Below are positions 1-11,679 of a DNA stretch of 64,000 nt, piece after piece. Within the stretch, counting starts at the first letter, position 1; each line of letters opens with the position of its first letter. The stretch covers positions 5,440,785-5,504,784 of the forward strand of contig NW_026947502.1 of NCBI RefSeq assembly GCF_034190915.1, written 5' to 3'. The notes beneath the pieces were generated by a model that had not been told where the DNA came from, searched no databases, and was given only the letters and a program-made list of their open reading frames with translations. The position numbers were made by a program, and so were the translations under genes. The stretch is from Cavia porcellus (lineage: Eukaryota > Chordata > Mammalia > Rodentia > Caviidae).

Positions 1-711
1 TGTAGGAGACAATGTGGGTCACTCGTTTTGCATGCAGAACAATTGCTTCAGCATTAGTTAAATCGCGTCTTGTTTCCACGCCCTGATACACTGATGCACA
101 GAGCAGGCTATGCCATTTCCTTCCTCCTTCAGTTGGCTCTAAGCGATGCAAATAACGCCAGCTGAGGTACTGATATGTAATACTTGAGGCCAACCTGACA
201 GTTTCCTGTTTCCTTGCATAGTGCTCTCTGTAAAGGACTGAGCACAGCAGGATGGCACAGCCACCTAGCTCCAGAAATGTCAGCTGGGCAGAAGCCTCAA
301 AGTAAGAGGCTATAACTTCCCATAGCGCAAAAGATCACATATCAGAAACTGAAGCAACAGCCTCCTAAAACCATTGAAATGTCACTTTAATTGAGTTATG
401 CAGACCAGTCCTTCTGCAGGTCATTCTCCCTGCATACTGCAAAGGTGCTTTTCTCCCCACCTGGCTGGCCAGCTCCAGTGACTCACGCAGTTCCCCTCCT
501 CCTCCCTTCACTCCTCCTTGAACCACTCCCTTCTTCATGACATAATAAACTCTGGGAGAGACCTTGGATCAAGGCATTTATCCATATATCCTCAGACCAG
601 GCTTAGGACTCCTTGGCTGCCCTTAACTTTGGATATATCCTGGTGTCTTTACTCTCACTGTGAGTTGCACTGGAGGTGGTAGATTGGAATTAACTTGCTG
701 GGATTCCCATG
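1..711. other. unassigned intron sequence
   Basis: No gene or clearly recognisable repeat was seen. The composition is mixed, with a pyrimidine-rich stretch near 430-530. Confidence 0.5.
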
Positions 712-797
712 TTTCTTTTTTGTTTTTTGTACCAGGGATCGAACTCATAACCTCACGCTTGCCAGGCACTTAAACCACTGAGCTAATTCCCCAGCCC
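712..797 (-). mobile_element. ID-type tRNA-derived SINE
   Basis: Read on the minus strand it starts GGGGCTGGGGAATTAGCTCAG, with tRNA A- and B-box-like segments. It ends TGGTACAAAA followed by an A-rich tail, which appears as the T-run near 715-737 on the plus strand. Confidence 0.85.
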
Positions 798-1689
798 CTC
801 CAACAAGGTTTCAATGGGGTTACAAATGTAATTTTCTGGGTAATGAGGAGGACTGGAGAAGGGATTACAATACTTGTATTACAATATATAATGCTTGTAT
901 TACAATATTATAAGGAATTACCACTGGGATTATAATATTGGAACTTCAATACCAACGTGTCATACACACACACACACACTCTTTCTCTTAAAGGAAAGAT
1001 AATGAGCTGATCATTTCTGAGAATAAACCTCTTCACAGTACTGAGCTATCTCGTCCATTAACTTAGATCTTTCAACAAAGCCTTATGATTTTTTTCCATA
1101 AATATTTTACACAGTAAAAAGTTACATGAATTCAGAGAGTGCTAAGCCATATCCTTAGTTGTGTTTATTATTTTAAAAATGTTTTGAGGCAGAGTCCTGC
1201 TAAGTTGTCCATGCTGACCTCAAATGTGTGATCGCCCTGCCTTAGCCTGCTAAGCAGCAAGCTAGAGAGCAGGCTGCTCTGCCGTGACCTGCCTTGACTC
1301 TGTTTTTGATGTTAGTAATTAAGGTGTCATATAAATTACATTTGTCTCTGTGGCTGTTTTACAGATGCTGTAATTGAATTCTGTATACTGATTTCGTGTT
1401 TAATCACATTGTTAAAATGTTAGTTAATCCTAATTTATTCAGTTTTTGGAGTCTCCTACAAAATCCCATCATTTGCGAATAATAATCCGTCTCGCTCTTC
1501 CTTCCTGTTGTCTGCAGTTTCTTTCTCACCTCCTGCACTTTGTCCCACCCCCAGTGCAATTAAACAGAGATAAACAGCAGGCATCCTTAACCTGTCCATA
1601 ACCTTAAAGGAAATGCTTTTGACATTTCTCCATTAAACAGAGTTCATTGTAGAATTTATCATTTTAGAGTTTTATATAATTGACAACTC
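798..1689. other. intron with (AC)8 microsatellite and B1 remnant
   Basis: There is an (AC)8 run at 964-979. A degraded B1 right half lies on the minus strand near 1180-1255 (the GAGGCAGAGTCCTGCTAAG-like motif on plus). Two copies of CTTGTATTACAATAT occur near 878-907. Nothing else is assigned. Confidence 0.5.
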
Positions 1690-2435
1690 GGAAAAATATG
1701 AAAAGTAGTACATGAAACTGTCAAATATACCATTTTCCCCCATTTGTTTATTGTTTTTCTCTCTCTACATATGTATAGGTATAGGTATATGCACACACAT
1801 GTATAATACATATATGCAAGTACATGTGCAAACACACATTTGGGGAAGTCATTTGAAAATAAGTGAGAGACATCACGTGCCTTTAACCCTAAGGAATAGC
1901 ACTTCCTAAGGTCAAGATAACCTCCTACAGTAGCAAAACTCTTACAATTCTACCATCTAATCCATGGCCCGTACGTTTTCAATCGTCCCAATAATGTTCT
2001 AACAGCTATTTTTCTTTCTTATTTGGGACCCAACCAGGATCACAGAGTACATTTAGTTGTTATGTCTTTTCAGCACCCTTTTATCTGGAACAGTTCTTCA
2101 GCCTTTACTCTGTTTCTTGACCTTGATATTTTTTGAAGAGTACAAGAAAGTTATTTTGTAGAGTGCCCCTTAACCTGGGTTTGTTTGATGTGTCCACCTA
2201 AGATTCAAGGAATACCACAGAAATGACATTTTGTCCTTCCTAGTACATTGTATCAAGAGGCACTCAGTGTTGGTTTGCTCCAATATCAGTGATATAAGCA
2301 TTGTGTGTTTAAGGTAGTATCTATCAGGTGTCTCCAAAGTAGGGTTACTATTTGTTCCTTAGTAGTTAAAAAGTAATCTGTGGAGAAATCTTCCAAAACA
2401 TGTAAATATTCCTGCAATATTGTCAGTTTTCTCAT
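1690..2435 (-). mobile_element. ancient L1 (L1ME-like) 3' region, antisense on plus
   Basis: Segments such as TGATATTTTTTGAAGAGTAC and AGGAATACCACAGAAATGAC match the remembered L1ME-type 3' region. The copy is heavily decayed and has no usable frame. The left boundary is uncertain. Confidence 0.65.
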
Positions 2436-2444
2436 TGCTCCCAC

Positions 2445-2770
2445 AGTTTAAAGGAAGAGAAGCTTAACTGGGCTCACGGTTTAGGGAGATCCAGTGTACG
2501 ATCAGTAGGCTCCAAGGTAGGAGCATCATGGCGGAAGGGCACGGTAGAGCAAAGTTTCTGGGGAGTACAGTGGGAGAACAGTGCCCAAAAGAAGGGGTCA
2601 GGGACCAGATATAGACCCCAAGACTATGCCTCCATGACCCACCCAGATGCACCCAGAAGTACTTCACTAACTTCTGGGTGGATCCCAAAACCAGTCAAAT
2701 TGACACCCCACCCTAACTCCCCACACACTTTCCCTCATCAAATTTCGACCCTTGACTTTCAGTATCAACC
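2445..2770 (-). mobile_element. MaLR-type solo LTR (MST/MLT1-like)
   Basis: In reverse orientation it shows the MaLR layout: a 'GGCTCACGGTTT' motif, then 'CATCATGGCGGAAGGGCACGG', then a stretch ending near CAAATTGACACCCC. It is non-coding. The 181-codon open frame that overlaps its right end looks accidental. Confidence 0.6.
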
Positions 2771-2984
2771 GATGACTTTGAAAATTCTATCACTGCATCC
2801 TTCTTTCTTATCTGACCTTCTACCAGGAAGAGCTTTCCTTTGTATCTTGTTATTCACCTGTATCTATATGCAGAGTCATGGATTCCCATTTCAGTTGATG
2901 TGCTATAATCCTATTCCAGTTCTCTTTGTACAGCCAGTCACTGAAAAGCCCAGTGGTTTTGGCATAATGTTTATTTTCTATTTC

Positions 2985-3445
2985 ATAATTTCTTTGGGCT
3001 ACGCATCTTATTTGGCCTTAAGAATGGATTCCTGCTCAGGGTTCACCATGTTGTTAAAGTCAGATGCTGCTGTTCCTGGAAGGGTGGGGAACAGGCTGGC
3101 TGGGAGCTTGCTAACATCTTCCTCTGTGTGCCGAGGTGCACAGCCTCTCCTCATGACCTCTCCCTGTTGGCTCTTTTAGGACAGTAACTTCAGGGCAGAG
3201 CCTTTTATATGGCTGGGCGGAGCTCCAGTGTGAGGCACCCAGCCAGTAAGGCGGGAGATTGTCGCTGCATATGTCCAAGCCTTAGAAGTCACATAGTGTC
3301 ACTGCACCGCAGTTATATCCTCTCCAGACTTAAATTGAGAAAAGAGATCTCACCTCTTCATAGTAGCAAGGTCCAAGTCATATTGTAAGAAGAATATGTT
3401 CCATGGGAGATACTACTGCCACCATATTTGGAAAACAAAGTGCTC
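2985..3445 (-). mobile_element. MLT1-like LTR, left member of a pair
   Basis: The MLT1 motif TTAGAAGTCACATAGTGTCA is at about 3282-3301. The end segment near 3370-3440 closely resembles the end of the LTR at 5155-5605 (shared GTCATA-TGTAAGAA and TTTGGAAAA-AAAGT patterns). This is probably the 3' LTR of a decayed minus-strand MaLR provirus. Confidence 0.6.
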
Positions 3446-4044
3446 AGCTCCACCCTCTGGTCACAGTTCACATCCTCTCTACATGGAGTCCCTTCCCAGT
3501 ATGCACAAATCCACTCGTTCAATGGCACAGAGTCTAGGGGCTTGTCATCTAAATTAAGTCTGATTTCTGACATGACTCTTTGGGTAAACATCCTTGGGTT
3601 CTGCTCCTCTCAATCTGAAGATTTATTACTGAAGAAGCACATTATCTGCTGACCCTATCGACTCTAAATACCAAGATGCAAAGAGGAATAGATAGGGAGA
3701 GGACAATGTCTACAAATACCTCTGACTACAGAGAGACAAAAGCATGTAACATCTACTACAGATCAGCAGCACTGCTGAACCCCAGCCCGTAATTTTTTCC
3801 ATATTCTGGACTAGGACTCAGATCTACCCCTGCCAAATACTTCCCTCTGGCTCTTTGTATCATTCATATTTTCTATGCAAAGTAACCTGCATTTGTAGCT
3901 AAGTAGTTTTCTCGGCCAGTTTCCTACCCATAGGAGTTACAGCACGCAAGAGATGCTTCTTTGGTTACTGCCTCAGCCACTTTCTGCTTAAACTTGTAAA
4001 ACTGTTTGGAAAAAAATTTTTTCTGCATGTTTAACGTGTTTATA

Positions 4045-4445
4045 AAGTTGTCTGTGATGACTGCTTTTTTGTGTCAGCTTGGCTGGGTCACAGTGCTCAG
4101 ATACTTGGTCACACATTTTTTTCTGGATGTTTCTATAAAGATGTTTTCTGGATGAGATTAACATATTAATAAGTGTACTTTGCATAAATCGGATTACCTT
4201 TCATAATGTGTGTGAGCCTCATTCAATCGTTGGAAGGCCTTAATAGAACAAAAATCCTCCCCCTAAGCAACAAGGAGACTTTGGGTTTAGACTGAGACCC
4301 TTTCCTGGATCTCTCCTGAAAGTTTATCCCATTGGATTTTGGATTGCCAAGCCTCCTAATTATAGGAGCCAATTCCATATGCTCCCTATCCTGCTGGTCC
4401 TGTCTCTCCAGAGAACCCAGGACCCTGACTAATACATTATCTTCA
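4045..4445 (+). mobile_element. MLT1-like LTR inserted on the plus strand
   Basis: The order of motifs matches a near full-length MLT1-family LTR: TGTGTCAGCTTGGCTGGGTCACA, the 'CTGGATGTTTCTATAAAG' motif, 'GAGCCTCATTCAATCGTTGGAAGGCC', and finally a 'CTCTCCAGAGAACCCAGGACCCTGACTAATACA' end. It lies between two minus-strand LTRs and is therefore probably a later insertion. Confidence 0.75.
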
Positions 4446-4599
4446 GACAGATGCCAAATCCACACATCTCTCTGAGATGAACCCCGCTGTGTCCTGGGCT
4501 TCTGTGAGGCTTCTAAGGGGCAACCTTCTAAGGTAATAGAAGCCCACTGTTAAACAGAAAGGCACTCTTATGGTCCTCAGGGGACTTCATTTTCCTGGC

Positions 4600-5150
4600 G
4601 AAAAAAGTTTTATGATTCCTTCAAAGTTCTGAGGTTTTAGCAAAGAATCTGACAGCTCCTCCCCGTGGACTTGCTCTTTGGCCTGAAATCCTACTCTGCC
4701 ATCTCTTGCCCTCCTTGAGGGACTGGGAACGGTAAAGTTTTACCATGAAACCCAGGGAGTCCGGCCTCTTTCTGCTTCAGCCGTGTCTTAGCTCTTTTCC
4801 CCTCATATTTTATCACAGGCAAGCAGTAGTCAGGGGACTTTCCACAGGCTGATAATCTCTATAGCTGCATCTCTGAATTCATCTGGTACATTTCCTGTGT
4901 CTTGCATTACCGCAGGTGACAATATTGCCAGACAACCCACCTCCCTAAATGAATGGTGCTCTTTCAACCAGTGTTTTAATAACATTTCCTTTCCTGCTGG
5001 GAAGCTCTCTCTGAGCACCTCCCAAGGAGTCATCAGGGTCTGCTAAATGCTCTCACATTGTTCCCGTCAGCGCTCAAGACCCTTCCTTCTTCTGCCAGCT
5101 ACCCGGCTGGTCCTCAAAACAATGCTCTGGGCACTGAGTTTTTATCATCC
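4600..5150 (-). mobile_element. candidate MaLR internal region
   Basis: This sequence abuts the right LTR, with a 'CATACCAGGTCCTCAATGTG' junction where MaLR elements usually show 'GTACCAATTT-TGTATTAG'. It is pyrimidine-rich and non-coding, as MaLR internal regions are. Assignment is mainly by position. Confidence 0.45.
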
Positions 5151-5154
5151 ATAC

Positions 5155-5605
5155 CAGGTCCTCAATGTGTTCTGATTATCTATTGCTATGCAACAAATGT
5201 AGGGACTTAAAACAGGAACTTTTCAACATTTTTGCGGGTGAGGTACTTGGTGAGGGTGAAGCCAGGTGCCCTGGGCTCAGGGTTTGCATGCAGCTGCTGT
5301 CAGATGGTGACAGGCATGGCATTATTGTTTAATTTGGTCTCCTGTGCGATCTTCCACGTGGAGTAGTTTAGTGACATTGGGAGACCCCATCTACTTGGTG
5401 GCTGTGTGTCCCAGCCAACATAGAGGAAGCCACCATACCTTTTGTGATGAACCTTAACTCACATACATCATTTCCACTGAAGTACCCAGACATGAGGGGT
5501 GGGGATGCAGGTCCTGCCTGTCTATAAGAGAAAGTCATACTGTAAGAAATACATGTAAAATGGAAGATGCTGTGGTGAGTATCTTTGGAAAATAAAGTCT
5601 GCCAC
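5155..5605 (-). mobile_element. MLT1-like LTR, right member of a pair
   Basis: It starts with the reverse-orientation LTR motif TGATTATCTATTGCTATGCAA plus 'GGGACTTAAAACAG'. It ends with the same segment seen at the end of the 2985-3445 copy. This is probably the 5' LTR of a minus-strand provirus. Confidence 0.65.
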
Positions 5606-5819
5606 TAGTTTATTACTTTTTTTTTTTTCCAAGCTCAAATTGTGTAGTGCAAGTTCTTTCAAACTGGTTACTGTGTCCTTTGGACAAGTTTTCATGATTC
5701 TCAAACACTATTCTACTTTCTAACAGAAAATAATGCCCTTAGATGCACTGTGAGCTTTTTCTGCATTGGTGTTGGAGTCAACCGTTTCCCCCAGGAGTCT
5801 TGGGCAGTAAGAGTGGCCC

Positions 5820-5990
5820 TTGAGAGCATGGAGCGGCCACTTCCGGGCACCCCGGGCCTGTCAGCCTGCAGGGCCCGGAAGCAGCGCTGAGTGCGCGGGA
5901 AGACGCGGGGCTCTTCCCGAGACTTCCGCTTCCGGGGCAGCTGCAAAGGACGCCGGCCGCGCTGGCCTCTTCCTCTGCCTGGAACCCCAT
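5820..5990. other. isolated CpG-rich pocket
   Basis: About 170 bp holds many CpGs (GTGCGCGGGAAGACGCGGGG, GACGCCGGCCGCGC) inside an otherwise CpG-poor, AT-rich intron. A frame of 115 codons on the minus strand (5713-6060) crosses it, with no recognisable domain. It could be a retrocopy fragment, a cryptic promoter or a GC-rich repeat remnant. It is directly followed by an antisense L1. Confidence 0.4.
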
Positions 5991-6059
5991 TCCTAGCAGT
6001 GCAAAACTCGGCTCTCAGGACATTAGTTGTTTGCTGATGGGTTTTTAAATCATGCTCCA

Positions 6060-7100
6060 CATTAAAGAAGTTCCTGCCTATTTAAGGCTCCTTTTCTAAG
6101 ATTTTTTGCTACAATAAGAGGAACTAGGATATTTCAAATGCTTTCCCCACATCTGTTGTGATCGTCACACTGGTATATGATGAAATACATCAAGACACTT
6201 AAATTGGCAACCAACCCGGTTTGGAGGCAAACCCAAATTTTGTGGTTTATTATTTTTCATTAATATACCTCTAAATCTAGTTTGCTAATTTTTGCTCAAG
6301 CCTTTTATATCTATATTCATAATTGCCTCCCCCCCATGCTAGTCTTGCCAAGTTTTGGTGCCAAGAATAACTCAGCCTCACAAGTGTGCCTGGCTTTTCT
6401 GTGTTCCGAAATAGTTCACATGAAATTGTACTTGTTCCTTCAATATTTGCTCGTATTCACTAGCGCAGCATCTGGACCTGATTTCTTAGGCATCTGAGTC
6501 TGTGTCTTTATTATAAACCTCATCAGGTTTTATTCTACTTGGGAAGGTTCTGGCAAGCTTTTTCCCCCCAGAAATATGATCATTAAAACTGCCAAATGTA
6601 TTGGTAAAATAAAGTTCTGTTACTGTTCTAGTTTGTACAGATTCCTTATTCTAGCCCCTTTTCCATCCCTGATATATGTGTTCACTTCTCCTCTTTCCTT
6701 TATTACTTTTCTTAGTTTATTTTTCTTTCAAAAACTCAGTGTTGGCCTTGTTGGTCCTTGTTTCATTTTTGTTTCAATTTTATTCGTTCCTGTTTACGGC
6801 TATTCCTTATTATTTATATTCTCCTTTATTTGTCCTTCTGCTACTCCTTTGCTTATTTTGGATGCTTGACTCTTAGCCCTTATTTCTGTTCTAATAGAAA
6901 TATTTAAAATTTTGCAATGGCTCTCATTGCGATCATGAATTTGCCTATTTCTCTCCACAGTCCCGCCAATTTTTTCTATCTGTGGATGCTCTGCTCCTCG
7001 ATGAATACGTAATATTTGTATCAGTTATCTTCCTGTGAATTTAATCTATTATTATTTAGTGAGCCTCTTGCTTTTTTATTATTGCAGTTTTGTAGTACAT
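6060..7100 (-). mobile_element. decayed L1 ORF2 region
   Basis: In reverse orientation it follows the L1 ORF2 consensus: 'AAATGCTTTCCCCACATCTGTTG', then 'TAGTTTGCTAATTTTTG', then 'TATATCTATATTCATAA', then 'CTTGCCAAGTTTTGG' and the T-rich run 'TTTCAATTTTATTCG'. The reading frame is broken throughout. Confidence 0.7.
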
Positions 7101-7179
7101 AATGTTTACATTCCTCGTGGGAAGCTGTTACATATACATAACACATCTGAATCACTCTTACAGCCTTTTTTGTCACTGT

Positions 7180-7465
7180 TTTTTGTTTTTATTTTTATTT
7201 TTTTGGTTTCTTGAGACTAAACCCAGAGCCTTCACACTTCACCCCCGCCCTTTTCCAGTTTTGCTTTGGGACAGGGTCTCGCTAAGATCCTAGCGGGCTT
7301 CCACTTGTAATCCTCCTGCCTCAGCCCGAGGGCTGGGATCACAGGTATGTTCCACACACCCGGCTCTATTTTAGGTTTATTTTGCAGTGACAGGGACGGA
7401 ACCCGGGACTGCATGCCTGGCACATGCGGGCACGTGCTCTGCCTCTGAGCGGCACCCCAGCCTCA
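7180..7465 (-). mobile_element. B1-ID composite SINE, minus strand
   Basis: Reading plus: an ID-like left part at about 7195-7255 (T-rich then 'CTAAACCCAGAGCCTTCACA'), then a reversed B1 at about 7262-7360 (GGGACAGGGTCTCGCTAAG ... TGCCTCAGCCCGAGGGCTGGG), then a reversed ID at 7375-7462 ending GGCACCCCAGCC. The ID-B1-ID order suggests a B1-ID dimer that inserted into or next to another ID copy. Confidence 0.75.
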
Positions 7466-7479
7466 GTGGTCCTCTTCAT

Positions 7480-8760
7480 GCCCGGCAGTGCTTTATTCCT
7501 TAGTTTTTCATTTCAAAGATACCTATAGCCAAGCTGTCCTATTTTCCTGGAACGTGCTTCTCTGTCCTCTATTTTCAGGCTTTTATTCCTTTTGTATATT
7601 ACTGCTACTACTTACTAATAGTATTTTGGAGTGCTGGGAATTGAACTCAGGGCCTTATGCCCCCGGCGACACCCCCAGGCCTTCTACGGTACCTGTGGCT
7701 TCCTTCTACTACAAATGGACAAAGCAGATTTGGATCTTTTCTTTTTGGTCTATTCTGATAATATTGTGTTTAAGGAAAGAGACACTATGGTAGCTACTGT
7801 TATGTCGGGTTATCCTGTGGTGAAACACTGTGTTGCTTAAATTGTTCTGTCCCGACCTGTGTTGTTGTGTCCTCTTTCATCTTCATCTCCCTTTTTTAAA
7901 TATGTTTTTTAAATAAAAAATATTGTTTAAATTGGAACATTTCATATATTTATATTCATTGTAATTACTGATGTATTTGTATTTAAAATCGGTACTTTAT
8001 CTTGTATCTTCTATTTGTTCTAGTTTAACATTCTTCCTTTCCCTTGCTTACTTCCTTCTGGGTTTTTAAAGCCCATGTCTCATTCCATCCGTTTTCTGTT
8101 ACTAAGTTTGAAAGCCCTAGTTGGTCTTTCCTCTCGGGCTGCTTTTAGAGACATCATTTTGTTCCCGTGATGTACAGAGGAGTGGAATTCCCTTTGTGTG
8201 TCCTATCGGGGTGTTTTGGCTTCCTGTATCTGAGCAGGGCTCCTCCCTCAGTTCTGTAGCATTTGCAGCCATCAGCTCCTCTGGTAGTACTCGCCTGCTT
8301 TCTCGTTTCCTGTTACCCAAATGCAAGGACTTCGGTCTTTCTCACCCCGTACTCGATGCCCACAGCCTCTAGGCTTTGCCTCCCTGCTGCATTCCGAGGC
8401 AGATCTTCAGAGCTAACTTCTGGTTCTCTTCAGATACATCTAATTTGCTCATTGTTGATTTTACAATTTTAATTATATTTTCTATCCTTAGAAGTATTTG
8501 GGTGCTTAAAAAATTATCTGGAGAATTTATTACAGTCATTTGTTTTACTCACATTTTCAGCTCCCCCAATTTCTTAAAATATATCATGCTTATTTTTATT
8601 CTGTTAATTCTGAAGTCTTTGTAGTTCGCTATCTGTTGGCTCTTACTCTGGTGTCTTGCTTTCCTTTATGTTCTTAAATTTTTGGCCGTGAGCGCATCTT
8701 GCTTGGATAGTGACTGTGGAGACTACATAAGTACCACGTTAAACACAGATTCGTGTTTGT
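7480..8760 (-). mobile_element. older L1M/HAL1-like sequence with an ID insertion at 7615-7685
   Basis: This is T-rich, antisense LINE-like sequence. 'TTTGTTCTAGTTTAAC' and 'TTGATTTTACAATTTTAATT' resemble 5' parts of ancient L1M or HAL1. A minus-strand ID fragment interrupts it near 7615-7685 (TGCTGGGAATTGAACTCAGG). The open frames at 8117-8624 have no domain content. Confidence 0.5.
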
Positions 8761-8764
8761 GCTG

Positions 8765-9660
8765 CTAGGTACATGGGAACACACCAAGCTCAGATTGCTT
8801 TCAACCTTCTTGGCCTGAGGCTTCCCAAGTCTAATCTACGACTTTGTTGAGAGCTCAGCTCCTGGTCCTTATCCTCAGGGGAGCTGTGTTGACCCCTAAC
8901 CAGAACCAAGGTCTGAGGTGCCAATCTTCTTCCTCCTTCCCTGGGAAAACAGAGTATGTTTATTTCCACTGTACCCTTATGCTAGAGGCTGGAGTCCTGG
9001 TTGTAGGTAGAGAGGGTTTTCTCCCTCATGCCACTTGATGGCAAAAAAAATCAAACCTCCAGGTTACCTGTGTTGGATAAATACTTTCATAGCAAAAGAT
9101 TGCCTCCGAGCCTGATCTTCACATTCTGTTGAGTTTTTGTCTTCTCAGGAATCCTTCACTTTCCTGCCTTCTCACTGATGTTTCTAAAGGATTGCAGGAA
9201 TATTTTATCTGTAATTTAAAATGGCTTGAAGTGGGAGAGCCAGCTAAGGTATTCAGTCTCCCACACAGCCAGAAACAAAAGCCAGCACAAGGAGCTCCAG
9301 AGTTTTTATCTTATTATTGCCATCTCTCCCTGAAACAAGATAAATGTGATTACTTAGTTGTGATGAAAGAAAATAACTTGGTCTGCTTCAATTCAAGGCT
9401 TCTTAACCCAGTGCATTTCAGCTGCAGCTCACAGACACGTCCCAGCTCTAGGGAGGCAGGCGAGTTTAGCACTGGGAAACACAAGCCCAGGCAGCCCCAG
9501 CCCCAGAGGTGGGTGAATCACAGCTAATAATGGACAACATGTGGCCTCCTCAGAGGTGGGCCCGGGGCACACTGAGCTTTCTCACGTGGGCTGATCCATG
9601 CAGCTGCTCTATCAGGTAGGCGGCACTACACTGAAGAATTAGAGAACATAGTAGGTGTGA
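8765..9660. other. unassigned intron sequence
   Basis: An open stretch of 132 codons (9129-9527, plus) shows no recognisable motif, no splice context and no compositional signal of coding. No repeat was recognised. Confidence 0.5.
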
Positions 9661-9664
9661 GATA

Positions 9665-10015
9665 TGGCAGGCAGCCTTGCAGCACCGTTACTGAATGTCC
9701 TAGAAAACCAAGTTAGAGGGAGAAGTGAACGTCAGCTCCCAGTTTCAAAGGTTTCAGTCTGTGATTGGCTGGTGTGCATTGCCGTGGGCCTAGGTAAGGT
9801 GGAAAATCATGGCAGAAGGGCTTGGTGGAGAAAAGCTGCTCACCTGAGGGCCACTGGGAAGCAGAGTGGGAAAGAGCCAGGGAGGAAGGGCCCAGGGCGG
9901 AAGCCACACCCGGGTGCTTGCTTCCTCCAATTAGGCCCCTGCTTCTTAATGGGCCCATTCACCTGGTGGACCTTTCAGTGGATTACTCCAGTTGATGAAA
10001 TTAAACCCTTGTGAC
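9665..10015 (-). mobile_element. MaLR-type solo LTR
   Basis: Reversed MaLR hallmarks: 'GTGGAAAATCATGGCAGAAG', 'GAAGCAGAGTGGGAAAGAG', and a right part with 'CCAATTAGGCCCCTGCTTC' and 'ACTCCAGTTGATGAAATTAAACC'. The overlapping frames at 9664-10014 and 9713-9958 are LTR sequence, not genes. Confidence 0.65.
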
Positions 10016-10019
10016 CCAT

Positions 10020-11405
10020 CCACTTACCCAAAGGTCCACCAGCTGATCCAAAACCTTCAACACAATGAGTCTTTTGGGGGGCATTTTGGACCCCAACCAT
10101 GGCCCAAGAGAAATATGAGCCAGGAAGAGCACCCGTGGGATGGAGGCTGGAGATGCTGCAGATGTGGCGACTGGCCGGGCTTCTCTGCCGGGTCTGAATG
10201 CCGACTTTCTCCCCCTGGTGCAGCATGCCCCACGATGTGGCTATTTATCCTTACCCATGCCTGCCTTGGGCTGGAAGCGCATACCATGCTCCTTGCTCCT
10301 CTGAAGAAGGTCCTCCGGGTCCCCGCGCAGCCCTCTTACTATGACTTAGCATCATGCTTTTCTAATACACCTCCTGGGTTTCATATGAATCATCTCACAG
10401 CACGGCAGCCCGGTAAGTCAGGCGCGATCAGTCCTAAAGATGGGGTGAGCCTTGCAAAGCTGTTCACACCCGCCAGCCAGGTTCCAGGCGGGCAGCACGT
10501 GTCTGCCTCGTGGCTCTGTTAATGACATTTGGGGAAAAGAAAGTGTGGGACAGAGGCTAAATCACCAGATAGCTTTTATAAAATGACTAATAAAGAAATA
10601 ATGGGAACCAAATAATTACCAATTACGGAGGCAAGAGAAATCATAAAAATAATAAAGCAGAAAATGTACAAAGCAAACAATTAAAGATTATTTTATTAAA
10701 ACAATACTTGCGACTCAGCAATCATTAATTCTCACCACACGAGGAAGTAACTATTTATTGTGTGAGTTTTGCACATTAAGAAAATGACCCTGAGGGAATT
10801 CATGAGCCTCCTTCAAGCTCTAGGACACTTCTGAGCCCAGCGCTAGCCGTAGTCCCGCCAGGCTGACCTGTCATCTCTCATTACATTCTAAATCAGCTGA
10901 GGGAACACAGCACGTGTCCGATTTTTCTAACGCCATGTGCCTGATTCTGGAGGAGGCCAGTATCTTTGGGATAAACATGCAGATTAAAAATATCCTTTAA
11001 AATGTTTCTTTTTTTCATCCAGGGAACCAAAATATATACATTAGAGCTATTCTTGTCTACTGTGTTTTATAAATATATATTTACACGTAACAGATTATCA
11101 GCTGAAAGTCTCTTGGGAAATTAATTACTTTGCAGTATATGCGGAATGTCTTTTAAATGCTTAAAGCAACTGTCCCACTTTTAAAGACGCATAACTTGGC
11201 ATGAAGAGACTCACACATTAGTTTCCAAACTAGAAGCTTGCTTGCAAATTGATAGTCTAGACTCAGTGAATGTTTACACTGCAAAGAGTAACTCTCAGAA
11301 ATTAAAGTCATGCATGGGAAAGTTCAGCTCCTAAACCAAAAACCTACTTCTGATGCCTATTCTTGAGATTCTGAAAGAGGACCAAGTGGAAAGGGTAGCT
11401 TTAAA
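10020..11405. other. unassigned intron; AT-rich low-repeat block at 10540-11330
   Basis: The left part carries a chance 176-codon frame (9992-10522, plus). The block 10540-11330 is AT-rich, free of recognisable transposons and contains several TAATTA/ATTAAT-type homeodomain-like words. It could be conserved non-coding sequence, but nothing here proves it. Confidence 0.4.
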
Positions 11406-11406
11406 A

Positions 11407-11560
11407 CAGCTGGGCATGATGGGTACATGCCTATAATCCCAGCACTCAGGAGGCTGAGGCAGGAGGGTGGCTGTGAGTTTCAGGCCATTTGGGGCTCTGT
11501 AGTGGGTTCAAGGAGAGCCTCATCTGCATAGAGATATCTTGCCTCAATAAGTAAATAAGT
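11407..11560 (+). mobile_element. B1 SINE
   Basis: 7SL-derived monomer. It starts AGCTGGGCATGATGGGTACA, then 'CCTATAATCCCAGCACTCAG' and 'GAGGCTGAGGCAGGAGGGT', and ends in a 'CCTCAATAAGTAAATAAG' tail. Confidence 0.9.
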
Positions 11561-11679
11561 AGTTGTGATAGTCTCTTTCTGACACATTTGTTAAGTTTTC
11601 AAATGGGTCTGACTCTACCACATACATAATAAGGAGCTATCAAAAGCTTAAAGACGAAAATATCTCTCTTGAGCTTTTA

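Noticed and set aside
2634..3179. 181-codon open frame on plus
   Set aside because: It spans the end of one MaLR LTR and the beginning of another. It is not a retroviral or cellular protein.
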